This document shows positions 38,235 to 51,148 of a stretch of DNA of 64,000 nt, in pieces. The position numbers were made by a program, and so were the translations under genes. Location: positions 1 through 64,000 of the forward strand of contig JACDTU010000010.1 of assembly GCA_022376465.1 (NCBI GenBank), given 5' to 3'. Each line of letters begins with the position of its first letter. The first letter of the stretch is position 1. A model generated the notes under the pieces. The model made no database searches. It saw only the letters and a program-made list of their open reading frames with translations, and was not told where the DNA came from. Source of the DNA: Cubamyces lactineus (Eukaryota; Basidiomycota; Agaricomycetes; Polyporales; Polyporaceae).

Positions 38235-41200
38235 TGACCACCGAGTCGATGTTCTAGTGAGGACTGGAGTAGAGTGTGGTGTGAAGGAGAGACTGGGGCA
38301 AGCTAGAGAGACAAGTAAAGTATACGAAAAGCTCGGTTGTTTGTGTTGGAGTGCAGAGGGTGTGGAGGAGAGGATGAGTGTTCGGTGCAAGTGCTCCATT
38401 GCCCAATCTGGCCATAAACGTAAGCACCCCGCACAGCCACGTGGCCACTCCGCCAGCCTCCGCCTCGCCTCTACGACGCTTCCGGCTGAGGCTCGTACTG
38501 CTTTCCTTCTATCCTCCGACTTCATCGCCTAACTAACTTGTCTCTTTCATGCTCCGTTGACTCGTCAGGGCTATCCGTCTGCACCTATCAAGTGTTGTTG
38601 AGTCATCGCAATAAGCCGGTGATATCGTCTTGCTGCCCTGGCCTTATAGCAACCCAAGCTCCGGTGTTCAACTTATTCTCAGATTGCGATAAATACTGCG
38701 AGCAACGCCATCATGCGGCATAGGATATCTCCCTAGAGGCGTACTTGAAGGTGCAACAAGGCCTGCTACGGATATCCTTCACGGCTACCCTACCCACTAC
38801 GAGAACATTACCCGTGGACAGTTATTTCTCCCTGAATGCATACTGATCGCGATATCTCCACAGCTATAACTTAAGGTGCCTTTTCTCCTCTGGACTGGAT
38901 AGATCACCGCCCCACAGAGGCCTACCACACACATTTCTCACATGATAATCGGAAACGCGGTGCACGCAATTCAAACGACTCCAAACGAGCGTCCCCGTCT
39001 CGTGTCATCCCGGGATCCAAGACACACGCGCATATTCGCTGCGCACAGCATCCCCATCCAGGTGCCTGGAGAACCTCTATTCTAAGCCCAGCTGCGTTGT
39101 CCTAGGACATTCCATGATCTCCGTGCGCCCATACCAACGCACATAGCGCCAGGGTCGCCGCCCATAGATTCGGCGCGGATGCGCCAACTTCTAGCCAGCG
39201 CAGGGGAACGACATGTACGTACGATTGCAGGCGATACGGTGGCGATGACGAACCAACTCAGCGAATGCCGGCCGCTGGATAGCGGCGCCGTATGCGCCGC
39301 TGGCAGACTCAGCGCAAGCTCCGAACGCCGACGCAATTGAAGGTCGCCGTTCTGGAGAGTGCCAGAGAGAAAATTGCCATCGGCTCGACGCGATTTCTAC
39401 CGTCGATCCGCCCGGCGCATCCGTGCCTCGACGGGAACTCAGCGACGCGCCTCCAGCTACTAGCCGCTCGCAGGCGTTTGGTGTGGACGCAGTGTCATAG
39501 GTGTCCGCCCTAGTAGGGTATACTGATATCCCAAGCCTGCTGTATCTACACGCCCCACATTGATCCACGCAGCACAAGCGTCCTATTAGCTTCCTGTAGC
39601 ACCTATCCTACCGCAAACACCGTACACGCATCCTACACGCGCCCCGCCAGATGACGTCCATGACAGCGAGAATGTGGCATGGGCGCCGCAGTCCCTCGAG
39701 GCCTCCAGCGTTCGTCAGCCAATGCAGAATTACCAAGTCACCCGCTGGCGCGCGGCCAATGACAAAGTTGGCGAGCACCCGCTTGCGTTGACACGTTCCC
39801 TGGAGGCTCACACCAACCTGAAAACTTTCAGGGTTTTCCCTGACGTTGGTCCGTTCCCAACTAACCATGAGCTGAACCACTTCAAACCACGGAGTCACGC
39901 AAGGCAAGGGGGCCATCGACCCGGATGTGTAAAGTGGCGCATCTGGGTACGTGAACGCGTATGCATCGGCAGCGTCCACTGCGGGCTTCCTGCAGGAGGG
40001 GGAGACCGGACAGGGAGCTCGGGATTCCGGACGTCTCCGTCATGGCCAGGGTTGCGGACATATGTGAACGAACTTTGCTTGAAGGCGCTTGGCGCCCGAC
40101 CCGTCCACGTCCACGTTCTCCTGGCGGCTCGCGAGTCCGGGGGCCCTGCGTGGATGGCCGCATGGCGGATTGGCAAGGAGTACTGCAGCTCAGAGCTCGG
40201 GGCAGGTGAGTCCAGGTGCCAGGTGCTGTAGTCCGAGTCCGCGGATGGTCTGATCATCTCGGGGAGAAGGCACCGGCGGAGGAGCCATGCCCAGCGGTGC
40301 GCAGACGCACTTCCGCGTGCGCAGACCGTCAATGCTGCTCAGAGTCGTCAAGGGCATTCCGACCAGCCCAAACTTTCGAATGGCATCCGCAGGACTCACA
40401 CAGCACAGCGGGATCCTAGGACCACCCGCGCTCGCGAACCAGCCGAGTCACGCTAAGTAAGTAGTCAGCACTGAGTCAAGACGAACCGTCCCGCCCGAGT
40501 CAGCTCTCCAAAACGCAGCGCTGTGCAGGTCAGACCCGCTCCTGCTCCCGGCCGCGCTCGCACACCAGGCGACGGGCGACAAACGACGAACGACGGGCAA
40601 AGTGCGACGGGTGAAGGATGGGAGGCCGGCCTGTGCCTGGGGGTCGATGCGCTGAGCACTAGGCCCGGTCTGGCACTGCTCTGCGATTAACGTTTGGCGA
40701 TCGGATTCGAGTTGGGACGCTGGTGGTGCTGTGGGCGTGTGGGCGTGTGGGCCTGGGTGGTATCGAAATGGGAGGCTGTGGGGCCCTTGGATTGCAGCCC
40801 CGTCTTGTCCGTGGGGCGTGGGGCTATGCCAGGATATCACCTGCATAGGTAGGGGCTGGCGTGCAAACAAAGGCGCATACGTGTATATTCAGCAGTTGTC
40901 TGCGGTCTTATGGTGACTAGTCGAGATACGGTCATGAGTGGGAACGAACCTCAATATCGAGTGTCGAATACCGGATATCATGATACGAGGCTTCACGAAC
41001 GGTCACGGTCATACTCGCCCAGCACCGACGACGTCGGCCGCAAGTCTACAACCTGATCATGAGAAAACAGAGCTGGAGAGGAGGAGAGAACGCCAGAACT
41101 CGCCAAGATGGGAGACGGAAGATGTGGACGGCATCCACGTCCGAAGCTCGGACGTGCACACACAGGCATGTGGGCGTGCATCGGTGCGCATATGCGTGTG

Positions 41201-42378
41201 TTGCCGTTCTGAGCTCATGCGTCCAGGCCGTCGCGCAACGCCATGTGCGAGCATCGACGTGCGTCAAAGGCAATGTCGTGATGCGCAGATGCTTTACGCA
41301 ACCGTTCGGGGCTTCTAGCAGATGGAAGAGTCAGGACGGCGCGAGTCCAGCCCGCTGGCGCCCAGCATCGACTTTGCTGGGATTATCTCGTAGCACCCCT
41401 GTATGCTGAACATTAGCATGGAGGTGGCGACGACGATAAAGTTCCAACGGCTGCAAAACACCGCGAACAGAACATCTCCAGTCGAGCACCTGAAAATGCA
41501 TATGGGCAACCGTCCGTACGCATCCCCATCATCATCATCCCACGAAGGGCCCCAAGGAGCCATATGCTCACTCGCACCGCAACGAGCCCTGCGCACGCGC
41601 GCTGATCAAAGAAGAAGCCAAAGCGTCTGCGAAAGAGAGAGAAAGAGAAGGGGCGCGCGGAGAGACTCGGATTCGGCGATGCAACTCGCGATCGGCGAGA
41701 ATGGGATCGTGCTCCGATGCGCGCGATACGCAACTTTGACTGCTGTACTTGCGGGTTAGCGCCAGGGATATAATAATGTAGAGGACCACGAGAAAAGGAC
41801 ATATCCTGGGGCATGTGGTCGATGATGGGACGCGGCGGGGGTGGAGAGCGTCCGGACTTGCCACTGCGAGGCGTTGCGCATACCAAAAGGAGGAGAGTGG
41901 AAGGGGTTTGCACAACAACTCCCTTGTGGCGCTCGCCGTGCTCCTCTCAGCTTCCCCGCGCGCCTCCCTACGCGCGCGGCTCCTCCCTCACCAGCAGCAT
42001 TATCCCATCCCATCGCTGACCGCAACCCGCAGGGGTGACCTCATGGGAAGCGTGGCAGAGGCCCCGGATCCGAGGAGAACGAGAGAGTAAAGAGAGAGAG
42101 GGGAGAATCAGAGGACTGATGGGCGGACTGGGGACTGGCGGTTGTCCATCATTTGACGACTTGTCGCCGTGGGACGCTCGCTCGCCCTCTGAGTCTCCGC
42201 CACCGGTCACGGCTCAGACTCTCTTCCTCCCTCCACTTCTCTACAAAGCCCCGCTTATCCCCCTCCTTCCCTCTCCGCTTCTTTCCTCCTCCTCCTCCTC
42301 CTCCACCAACCCTCCTCTCCTCTCCTCTGCACGTACTTCCTCCTTCCGCCGTCTGGATAACTGCAGCCCGTCCCGAAG
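38235..42378. other. 4.1-kb tract without a supported gene; G-alpha 5' leader at right end
   Basis: Both strands carry only overlapping open stretches without recognisable domains, for example 39674-40231 (+), 39895-40332 (-) and 41413-41913 (-). The composition shifts from the gene-dense left part. 42200-42340 is CT-rich ((tcc)n at 42286-42303), typical of a basidiomycete promoter or 5' leader for the G-alpha gene that follows. Remnants of old insertions are possible but none is recognisable. Confidence 0.45.
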
Positions 42379-45300
42379 ATGCCCAAACGCCGGTCGCCCG
42401 CAGAAGAAGAGGAAGCACTGCGCATCAGCAATGCCATCGACGAGGACCTCAGAGTAAGTACCCCGCCCCTTCCCCTCCCCCGCTCCGCGTCCCCGCCTCC
42501 CGTAGACGCATGTCCCGACCGTCTCTCCGTCCCCAGCGCGAGCGGGAGATCATGAGGAGAAGGCGCAACAAGGACGTCAAAGGTGCGTGCACGCAGTTCT
42601 CCTCCCCTCCTCCTCAGCCATCTGCGCCGCGGCCGTGTTCGGCCCACCGTACGCATCCTCCCTTGGGTCCGGATTCCTCCCGCGGCGGACGTATGCGCGC
42701 GCGCGAGTTTGGGTGTGTCCCGCCGGGCCCGGGTCCAGGAACGCAGACCCGATCGCGCGGGGCCGCGCTGTGCCTAAGTACATACATGCGTATCTGCATA
42801 CTCGCCACCGCGCGCGCGTCCGATCACCCCTCTCTTGGCCCGCATACGCATTCCGGGTACGCCAAGCCGCGGCCGCGGCCGAAACCCACGGTGGCTGTAT
42901 CCACGCCCGAACGAACCAAACAGAGAGCACTGACCGAACCCGCCGTGCAGTGATGCTGCTCGGGCAAGCCGAGTCGGGCAAGTCGACGCTGCAGAAGCAG
43001 TTCCAGCTGTACTACTCGTCCAAGACGCTCGACGAGGAGCGGCCGTCGTGGCGGCCGATCGTGTACTTCAACGTGCTCAAGGCGATCCGGATGATCCTGG
43101 ACGAGCTCGACTGGCAGTACGGGCTGGGCGCGTCGGGCGGGGACCCGCTGTCGGTGTCGATGCTCGTGTCGGCGACGCCGCTCGCGCCGTCGACGTCGAA
43201 CACGTCCGGGTCCGGGTCGGGCGCGTCCGGGGTGTCCGGGTCCGGGGTGTCGACGCGGTCGCAGCCGGACCCGGCGTGGCTGCCGGAGCTGGCGGCGCTG
43301 CGGAACAAGCTGCTGCCGCTGGTGGCGAGCGAGGACGCGCTGGCGGCGGAGCTGAGCGGGGGGGTGACGGTGAGCGGGGGGCGGACGGGGGTGTACGTGC
43401 GGTCGGGGTGGCAGGCGCTGATCTCGTCGGGGAAGGGGGCGTGGCCGCTGGGGGAGAGCTACCGGACGGCGATGACGGCGCGGCAGAGCGCGGTGACGAA
43501 CATCGTGGCGAAGACGCTGGGGGCGAGCCAGGACGAGATCGAGCAGCTGTGGTGGCACCCGGGCGTGCAGAGCCTGGTGAAGGGGAACAAGCTGCGGCTG
43601 GAGGAGTATGCGGCCTTGTGCGTCCCGCGTTCTCTCTGCCGTCGCGTGGGCTGATGAGGGGGAGCAGTTTCCTGGCCAACATACGACGGATCGCGCAACC
43701 CGACTTTCTTCCGTCGAACGGTCAGTCCGCTTGCGATTATGGCGAACAGGGCGCTGACAGGTGTGGTGCAGAGGACATTCTGCACGTACGGCTGCAGACG
43801 ATCGGGGTGACGGAGCACCAGTTCGACATCAACCTGGGCGGGACACACTACAACTGGCTGCTATACGACGTCGGCGGTGCTGTCCGTTCTCTCTCATTGC
43901 CTGTTTGTCTGTGGACGATGCTGACTGTGGTTTGTGCAGCGGGGCCAGGTGGGTTGGACACTCGCACGGTGTCAGACGCGCGGACTGACTGCCGACAGCG
44001 ACACGCGTGGGTGCCTTACTTTGACGACGGTCAGTCTCCCTCTCCTTCTTCTCCTGCCCCGACCGGCTCGCTCTCTTTCCAATCCGTCCTCTCCTGCTCT
44101 GTGGGCGCACAGCGATAAGCTTAACCTGTTTCTTGCGCGGGCGCACGCGGAAACTGCTGCAGACGACGACGGCCGCTGACCTCATTTCGCGTTTTCGCAT
44201 ACAGCGACAGCCATCATCTTCCTCGCTCCCATCAGCGCGTTCGACCAGGTGTGTCCTTCGCTCCCACTCGCTGTATCCTATTCCTCGCGCTTCCATTCGG
44301 CCTCGATTCGCCCACCTCCATCTGACCCGCATCATTCGCTCATCCCATTGCAACCGTGCATGCTTCTCGTCCTGGTTTCCTCACTACCTCTCCGCTGATC
44401 CTGATCATGATGCTGACCGGTCCTTCTGTCTTCTCTCTCTTCCTCCTCATCACGCACTCGCGTTGATCCCTCTCCTGCAACGCATGCACTGCGTCCTTTC
44501 GACTCGCGTGCCCGTGGTCCTCCGCTGATGTACACCGGTTCGCGGATCAGTACCTCGAAGAAGACCCGCGGACGAACCGGATAGACGACTCGCTGCAGCT
44601 CTTCACCGCGATATGCTCCAACAAGCTGCTCGCCAACGCCGCGCTCGTGCTCATGCTCAACAAAGTATGTTTTACTTCAATTCCCCCTTTCTGTTGCTAG
44701 AATGGGCCGCTGACGAACGCACGACAGACCGACCTCCTACGACAGAAACTCGAAGCCGGGATCAAAGTCCGCAAATAGTGCGTCGCCCCTCCTTTCTTTC
44801 CCGCTGACCACCTCGTCCCTCTCACTGACTGAGCTCATCTTTGTCCCCCCCCCCTCCTCCTTTCCTCCTCCCTGCTGCGGACGATCGTGTACCGCATTTC
44901 CTCCCACCGCCCCACGGCTCGCGTGTAACTGCGTACTCTCCGCACGGACCGCACGCGCCCCACGGCCCCGGCCCCGGTTTCTCTCTCTCTCTCGCGTTAA
45001 TGTGCCTGTCGCCGTGCGCTCCCGGCCGCGCGGGTGCTTCTCCGGCGTTGCTCATATGCCTCTTTGCGGGCATCCCCCGTCGTGCCTGGCGGTTCGCGCA
45101 CGGGCCGACGTCACCCCCCGCGCTTCTCTGCTTCTGTTTCGTCTTCCCCTCCGCCGTCTTTGACATTGATTCGCCTTTGGTGGTGTGGATCGAACTCCGT
45201 CTGGGCCGTGTTTGACGGGTCGGCTCGACGTGTTCTGCTCGGGTCCTGGTTTGGGGGTGTACAGCATTTCGTCGTATGGAGATCGGCCAAACGACTATGA

Positions 45301-45684
45301 GGAGGTCTCCGAGTATTTCCGCGCGCACTTTATCCAGGTCCACCGCCGCAAGGACATCTCCCATCGTCCTCTCTTCTTGGTCCGTCCGTCTTTCTTTTGT
45401 TTAATTGTTGGTGGCGACTGACGCGCTCGTGTTTGGCAGCACTTTACGTCCATGCTCGTGCGTATCACTCTTTCCAGCCCTTTCCTCTCTACGTACCCGT
45501 ATTCGTACTCACGATCACCCCGATGGCCTACATAGGACATCAAAGCGACACAGTCCATCATCATCAACGGTACGCCTTCCCCTCCTTGCACCTACGCATA
45601 TACTCGCATATATTCACAAAGCCCTTCCCCACAGTCGGCGAGGCTATCATGCGCTCGCATCTCACCAAGATCGGCCTCGCATAA
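42379..45684 (+). CDS. Non-canonical heterotrimeric G-protein alpha subunit
   Basis: Fourteen exons (42379-42453, 42537-42582, 42951-43617, 43665-43720, 43772-43881, 43940-43948, 43999-44029, 44205-44248, 44551-44664, 44728-44777, 45265-45379, 45440-45457, 45536-45569, 45635-45684) give 1419 nt, 472 aa, all phases fit. The P-loop is GQAESGKST (residues 45-53). The arginine finger and switch I Thr are in RLQTIGV (Arg288, Thr291), switch II is DVGGARGQRHAW (314-), NKTD is 383-386 and the base-binding KAT is near the end. Ala318 replaces the Gln needed for GTP hydrolysis. The N-terminus starts MPKRRSP, so there is no Gly2 for myristoylation. The helical domain holds a Gly/Ser-rich insert, making the protein about 120 aa longer than usual. 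Exon 6 is 9 nt. Likely one of the expanded, divergent G-alphas of mushrooms. Confidence 0.9.
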
Positions 45685-46489
45685 TTCAGAGGGGGCCCGC
45701 ACGCCATCGCCCCGACCCTCGCATTCGCCCGCAGCGTCCGTCACCTACTCGCCTATCGCTTGCTTTGCCCGCCCCCTCCCTCCATCCGTCACACTTTTCG
45801 CGCGTCGCCATGCTTTCGTCCTTGTACCCGCCCTTCACCTCCTTTGCCGACTCGTGAGCGCGCATGTATGCATGCATATATACGGCCCTTTGGTGCCCCT
45901 CCACCCCGTTAGTGTGTTGGTTGATTGATCCCCGGCGTGTATTACTGTACTATACTATAACTCTTTCTGGGTTGTTGCTATCACCTGCCTCCTTTTTTCA
46001 ACCAACGGCGCCGCTGAACCAGTGTAGCTCAAGTGAGAATGCGCTACGTGCACGAACTTGGGTACAGTAGGTACTTTGAGGTTCTGCGCTTTGCGCTAAT
46101 GAGCTGGAAGATTGACCCGGACGATGGAACTCGTACTCGTCGTCCTGACCTTCGGATGGCCGCGAAAAGAAGTGGCGAGGCTCAAGATTTTCTGAACCAG
46201 CTGTAATCCAGCGTCCTCCAGTTCTCGGGAGGCACAGTCCGCGTCTGCGTACGCCGGTGGTCGCGCGTGCCAGTGAAGGGTTGTCTCCTATACCTGCCTT
46301 AGTCGTACCCGTAAACTGCGCAACTTGATGTTGAGACCTCGACACCATAAGCTAAAGAGCACAAGACGGATTCTGCCCAAGATTCTGGGATTTGCTTGTC
46401 GAAATTTACAAAAAAAGAAGAGGCTCGATCCTCGCATCGCTGGTGCAGTCCGGTAGTAGTGCTGAGCACGGATTGTCCTGTGGCCGTGA
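45685..46489. other. Intergenic between G-alpha and the HET pseudogene
   Basis: Contains the probable G-alpha 3' UTR (CT-rich, 45690-46000). Nothing else recognisable before homology to the HET C-terminus begins near 46490. Confidence 0.45.
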
Positions 46490-47970
46490 CGGTTTGATAC
46501 GATCTCGATCTCCACTGCAGGAGGCAACTCAGGATAGTCCTTCCAAGCTCGCCAGGCCACAGGACTACCGTGGAACACGCCCACCCTCTGATACCTCGTA
46601 TCCAGGCATGTATGTGGTTCCCTGTTCTCGTAACGGTGATGCGCGTTGGGGGGGGGGGGGGGGGTGCGGCGTACGGTCCGTCTTCACAGGCGAGAATAAG
46701 ACCCGTCATGAAGACATCTTCATACTATCGGGGCTGGACCTTGCCCGGTCCACGACTCAAAGGAACGACCTACACATCCCGGGTGCGGACCTCCGCATCC
46801 TAGATTATCTAGCATGACCCACCTGCAGGGGACCGAAGTCACGCAGTATGGCATCGGGCAGGCGGCGCGGACCCCGTACAGGGTCGCAGGTGTTGATCTA
46901 GTATACGCCGCCGACATTTCGCGTGCGCGTTTGACACCCGAGCTGGATCGTCTCCGAGGTAGAGATGAGTGTGCGGGTGGACTCATCGGCCTTTCTTGAA
47001 GGCATTGCATGGCGGCAGGAGAGGAGAGCGAGCACCACGCCCGATCGAGAGGATGACTGGATGCCGGGTCGAGTACTATGGTCAGGTCGTAGGACTAGTC
47101 TGAAGATGTCGCGCTGAGATAGATAGTACCGAGTCGGCCTGGGGGCAAGTCCACCGAGCTTGGCGGGCAGATGAACGGAAGCGTTGCGACAGGCTTCAAC
47201 GGGCGTCGATCTGGAAGGAAGCCTGCGCCCACTGTCTTCGCGGCTAGCGTGTCGATGGTGAAGTATGCGTGCCTGTAGATGTCACGCATGCCGCGCAGCT
47301 CGCGGTGCTTGTCCTCCTGCGAGTCCTGCACGATAGACAGGCTGTCGACCCACATGTGTGAAGAAGTGCATTCCCAGGGCACGTGCGCCATAGATTGCGT
47401 CGTGGACCGTCTGCGAGAGCTCATCGGGATCTATGCCATCGCGCATGTACGACGCAAGATTCGCCATGGTCGTTCACTGCAGATGCTCCTCGCCCGAAGC
47501 ATAGCTCAGCGCAACGTGGACGCTACGTGCACCAGGTGTTAATTGTTGTACGATACGTGGGCGATTGGGGTCGGCACAGTCAATAAGGCGGATGGTGAGA
47601 GGGACTGAATCGCTTGCGAAGCTTGAAAGCGCATGGCAGCGAGGATGGTCGCGCGCGCATAGGTCGATACACGCGTTGGCCAGGCCCAGCGTCTGGGGAT
47701 AGCCTACGTCCGGGATACGGGCCTGTATCTATGCACGTCTGATAGCTTGAGCCAGTTCTTAACATGGGTGCTAAGATGTAGAGCTACATGCACTGTCACG
47801 TACCTGCAATGGTACACTACACGAACGGGTGGCGTTGCTCTTCGCCATCATAAGGACCGTAACGGCGCATTCGGATTCGTCGTTGAATGGCCTTCGGAGA
47901 CAAGCGAAGGTGTAGGCGTGCTGCCCAGGTTGTCTCTCGCCCGTCTGTTGTTTCCAGCTGAGGTTTAGAA
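46490..47970 (-). pseudogene. Decayed tandem copy of the HET-domain gene
   Basis: Minus-strand blocks align with the intact HET gene next door. They are an exon-1 tail (DESECAVTVLMM, about 47800-47850), the start of exon 2 (ANACIDLCARDHPRCHALSS and NRPRIV, about 47520-47690), HET motif 2 (WVDSLSIVQDSQEDKHRELR, RDIYRHAYFTIDTLAAKTVG, about 47220-47365) and PVATLPFICP. After a large internal gap, a short C-terminal stretch ends VEIEIVS (about 46490-46520). Frameshifts, internal stops and the deletion rule out a full product. The usual stop after the C-terminal valine is changed from TGA to TCA. A 17-G run lies within it at 46648-46664. Confidence 0.8.
46648..46664 (+). repeat. 17-nt poly-G run
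   Basis: Uninterrupted guanine homopolymer inside the decayed HET copy. It is prone to slippage and sequencing error and can form a G-quadruplex-like structure. Confidence 0.95.
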
Positions 47971-48258
47971 GGAGGCGTTCGTGACTGCTCGGTGAGGGGG
48001 AGGGAAGTACTTATGTACGATGTGCCAGAAGTCTGAGTTCGGGTGAAGGCTCGGACATCGAAGAACATCTATACCACATACAGTGCCTGAAAACATGTGA
48101 ACAGCTGATCAGCCTCGGGGCAGGGGCCAGGGCGATATTGATGCGTTCGGTGCAAAAGTTAATTGTATGACGTGGCGCAACTAGGTAGATGAGCATTTCC
48201 CCGTCCGTAGATTACCAGTACGAAACGCATACTGCATTATGTTATCTCCCTATAGTTT

Positions 48259-48600
48259 CTATGCCACATAGGGAAATACACCAGCTCTGCAAGTTGTCGA
48301 GAGAGGTTCAAGCCCACAAGAGCATCTTGCTTGGCGCATGAGTTCTCGCATGAATACTACTAGCTGGAGAGGTCCAGAGGATCGCAAGGTGTGTCCAGAG
48401 TATATCCTGGGGTCATCTTCGCAGTGATACATAAAACGTCGAGAGGTGCTTGCCCTGGATATGGGATATCTATGCAAGTCCAGCTCGGTGAGATGGCCGT
48501 AAGCAGCAAGTTGGTTGCTTGAGGCGCTACCGCGTAAAGCACTGGGATGTGAGGTTAGGGGCACAGTGGCGGCGGAACCCAATGATGGTGCACACTGCAA
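48259..48600 (-). pseudogene. Decayed copy of the membrane-protein sequence found at 51.6-51.9 kb
   Basis: On the minus strand, a block around 48390-48520 aligns by eye with 51690-51840. Shared tracts are gct(g/c)cttacggccatc, ccagg(g)caagcac and actctggacacac. In this copy the reading frame has stops and the hydrophobic region is damaged. It sits beside the decayed HET copy just as the 51-kb sequence sits beside the intact HET gene, so the two genes were probably duplicated together. Confidence 0.55.
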
Positions 48601-48726
48601 GTCGACTCGCCTTCTACTAGTGGAGCATCACAAAGTCGAAATGCTCGACGTCTGAGTCCGCGCTAGCTCAATTATCCCGAGACAATTCAATAGGCAAATA
48701 TCACCTCGACATCCCACTACGACAGA

Positions 48727-50907
48727 TCATACAACCTCAATCTCTACTGCGTGAGGCATCTCACCCTCCCAGCCCAGCTCGGACACGGGACTGCTGAAGA
48801 ACATCCCCACTCTCCGATATACTGTTCTCCGCGCATCGGCTCCAGAGCATTCACGGTCGGCCAGTCCGTATTCACGCGCGAGAACGAGGCCTGCGGTCTC
48901 GATAACTGGGCCGGTGTAGATGCTCGGTCCTCGCCAGAAGGGAACAATCCACAGTTCTTGGACCGTAGCGTCGTCCTCGGTGTCCATGACAGCCTCAAAG
49001 TGTCCAATGCTTGTCGAGCTCGTACAATCAGTTTCGCAGCTTTGATGAGCGTTGGTGGCGCTGGCTCGCGTAAGTCGCAGGTATCTGTCATATTCCGGGT
49101 GTCGTTCACACGAGAAAATCGGCGCGCGCAGGACAACGGACCCACCCGTGACCTCTCCAAAAGGAAGCGACTTGTCCTTGAGCACGACCGTGCACGACAC
49201 CACTTCCGCCAGCCTCTCTCGCTCGGTGGCCGTGGTCCACGAATCCTCGTGCCACGACACCGCATCGTCTAGCGAGGCCCACGACCACGACGGAGCACGA
49301 TACGGGGTCGCGCGGCGCGCCTTCGGCATTCTCTGGAGGCTGTTGTGCCGCCACCACATCAGGCTGTGCAGAAGGAGTTCGTCGCGCCATAGGCCAGCGA
49401 GGTAGTCTGCACCCAGCGCGGGTGCGAACAGCTCCGCGAGCCCGGCGCATGCTGTGAATTTGTCGGTAGCGTATGAGACGTCTCGCGCGCTGTAGTCCCG
49501 GATGATCTCGCACCATGCCCGGCGCACGTCTGCCCACGCCTGTGTGCCGTGCACGGCTTGTGAGCCGGAATGGAACACGGAGTCTGGCAGCCGATGCGGC
49601 TCTGAGGAGGGGTGATCGTCGATCATGGCACCGCCAACGTTCTGCGTACACGTTTGGCACCTGAGCTGAAGCGTCTCGGCGGCATATATGAGCGAACGGC
49701 GGGACAGCAACGTCTCTTGGAGGCACCATGCCCGCTGGCGAGTGTGGCTTGTTCCCGGCTCGATGGTGGTCCAGATGTCCCGATGGTCCTGTATCCCATC
49801 CGCGCCAACGCCCGTGAGATAGAGCGTACCAATACGCGGAGGCTTCAAAGAGCTCTGTGGACAAACGAACGGGAGCGTCGCGACAGGCGCCAGCGGCCGC
49901 CGGTCCTGGAGGAACCCCTCGCTCACTGCCCTCGCGCTGGCCGCATCGATCGTACAATAGGCGTGCCTGTAGACGTCGCGCATGCCTTTCAGCTCGTGGT
50001 TCTTGTCCTCCTGCGAGTCCTGCACGATGCACAGGCTGTCGATCCACAGAAACGATACGCCCAGAGCCCGCGTGACGTGGATAGCGTCGCAGATCGTCTG
50101 CGGGAGGCCGGCAAGGTTTATGCCGTCGCGCGTATACACACCGAGATTCGCCAAGGTCGTCCGATGCGGCTGTGGTGAACCCCAGACATAGCTCAGGGCG
50201 ACGTAGACACCGCGCATGCTAGGCGTCGTCCGAATGATGCGCGGGCGGTTGGGATTGGTGCAATCGATGAGGCGGGTGGGAAGAGGGCTTGAGTCGCTGG
50301 CATAGATTGAGGGCTCGCGGCAGCGGGGATGGTCGCGCACGCATTGATCGACACACGCCTTCGCCATCCTTAATGCGCGAGGAGAGCCCATGTCTACAAT
50401 GCGAGCGCGCCCTCGGATCCATGCAGCTGCGGGGTCATCTAATAGCCCATTTAGGCAGTAAGCGAAGTGTTAGGTTACTCTGACGCATGCCCTTGACATA
50501 CCCGCAGTAGTGTACACGTACGGGGGACTGTCATGCCACCCGTTCACTACAATAGTGAAGATCACAGCGCAGTACGATTCGTCCCTGAGCTCGTCTGCGT
50601 AATCCATGCTCCCAACACGGATTTGCAGAGGACCACGACTGGTAGGCCACTCGAGATCCTTATACGTCTGGGCCCGGAAATACCTAATCAGGAATCCACA
50701 CCACACGCATCCAAAGCACGCACGGAACAATAATGCTGCTGGCGAGACCGAATATGCGTATCCTCCGGACCAAGTTGGACTGGGGTCTTCCGGGGCAGCT
50801 CTACACTCGAGGGGATCGCCTAGAAGTCCGTACTGCGCCCTAACCGGGCCGTTCCAGCAGGACGGACAGATGTTGGGCGGTTTCCGCGGGGATCGAATGG
50901 CCTGCAT
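48727..50907 (-). CDS. HET-domain (heterokaryon incompatibility) protein
   Basis: Two exons, 50907-50502 and 50438-48727, give 2118 nt (705 aa), phases fit. The N-terminal exon has a Cys-rich start (NICPSCWNGP, CFGCVWCGFLI). The HET domain lies at about residues 210-375: motif 1 YVALSYVWG, motif 2 LWIDSLCIVQDSQEDKNHEL with MRDVYRHAYCTIDAA, and motif 3 RAWCLQETLLSRRSLIY. After it comes the conserved RAPSWSWASLDDAV and a poorly conserved C-terminus ending PHAVEIEVV. HET proteins trigger regulated cell death on non-self recognition in ascomycetes; the role in basidiomycetes is less clear. A decayed tandem copy lies immediately downstream. Confidence 0.92.
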
Positions 50908-51148
50908 TCAAAGAAGAGCGAGCACGGGGATGTTGCCCAATTCGTAGGGCGATGATTACAAGGGAGGTTCGCGAGGAGGCGACGAGCGGGGGGCGTTGTA
51001 AAAACTGTGACTGCGCACGAAGGGCGGGTTTCTTCTATATGAAAGTATGCCTGTGGTGATAGGATTGATAATAATAGGCCAGGCCCGGTGGAAGCAATGA
51101 TTTCGTATGGGTTCTACACCCGCGCAATTCGCGAGGCAGACGAACTCA

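Noticed and set aside
39674..40332. Overlapping open frames of 185 (+) and 145 (-) codons
   Set aside because: Mutually antisense, no domains and no intron signals supporting a gene; probably chance frames in GC-rich intergenic DNA.
43048..44118. 356-codon plus-strand open frame overlapping the G-alpha gene
   Set aside because: It is a +1-frame shadow of the GC-rich G-alpha exon 3 and runs through introns. The G-alpha chain carries all nucleotide-binding motifs.
48300..48330. ggttcaagccc resembling a tRNA B box
   Set aside because: No matching A box or foldable cloverleaf at the right distance, and the segment belongs to the decayed membrane-protein copy. No other tRNA candidate was seen in the window by eye.
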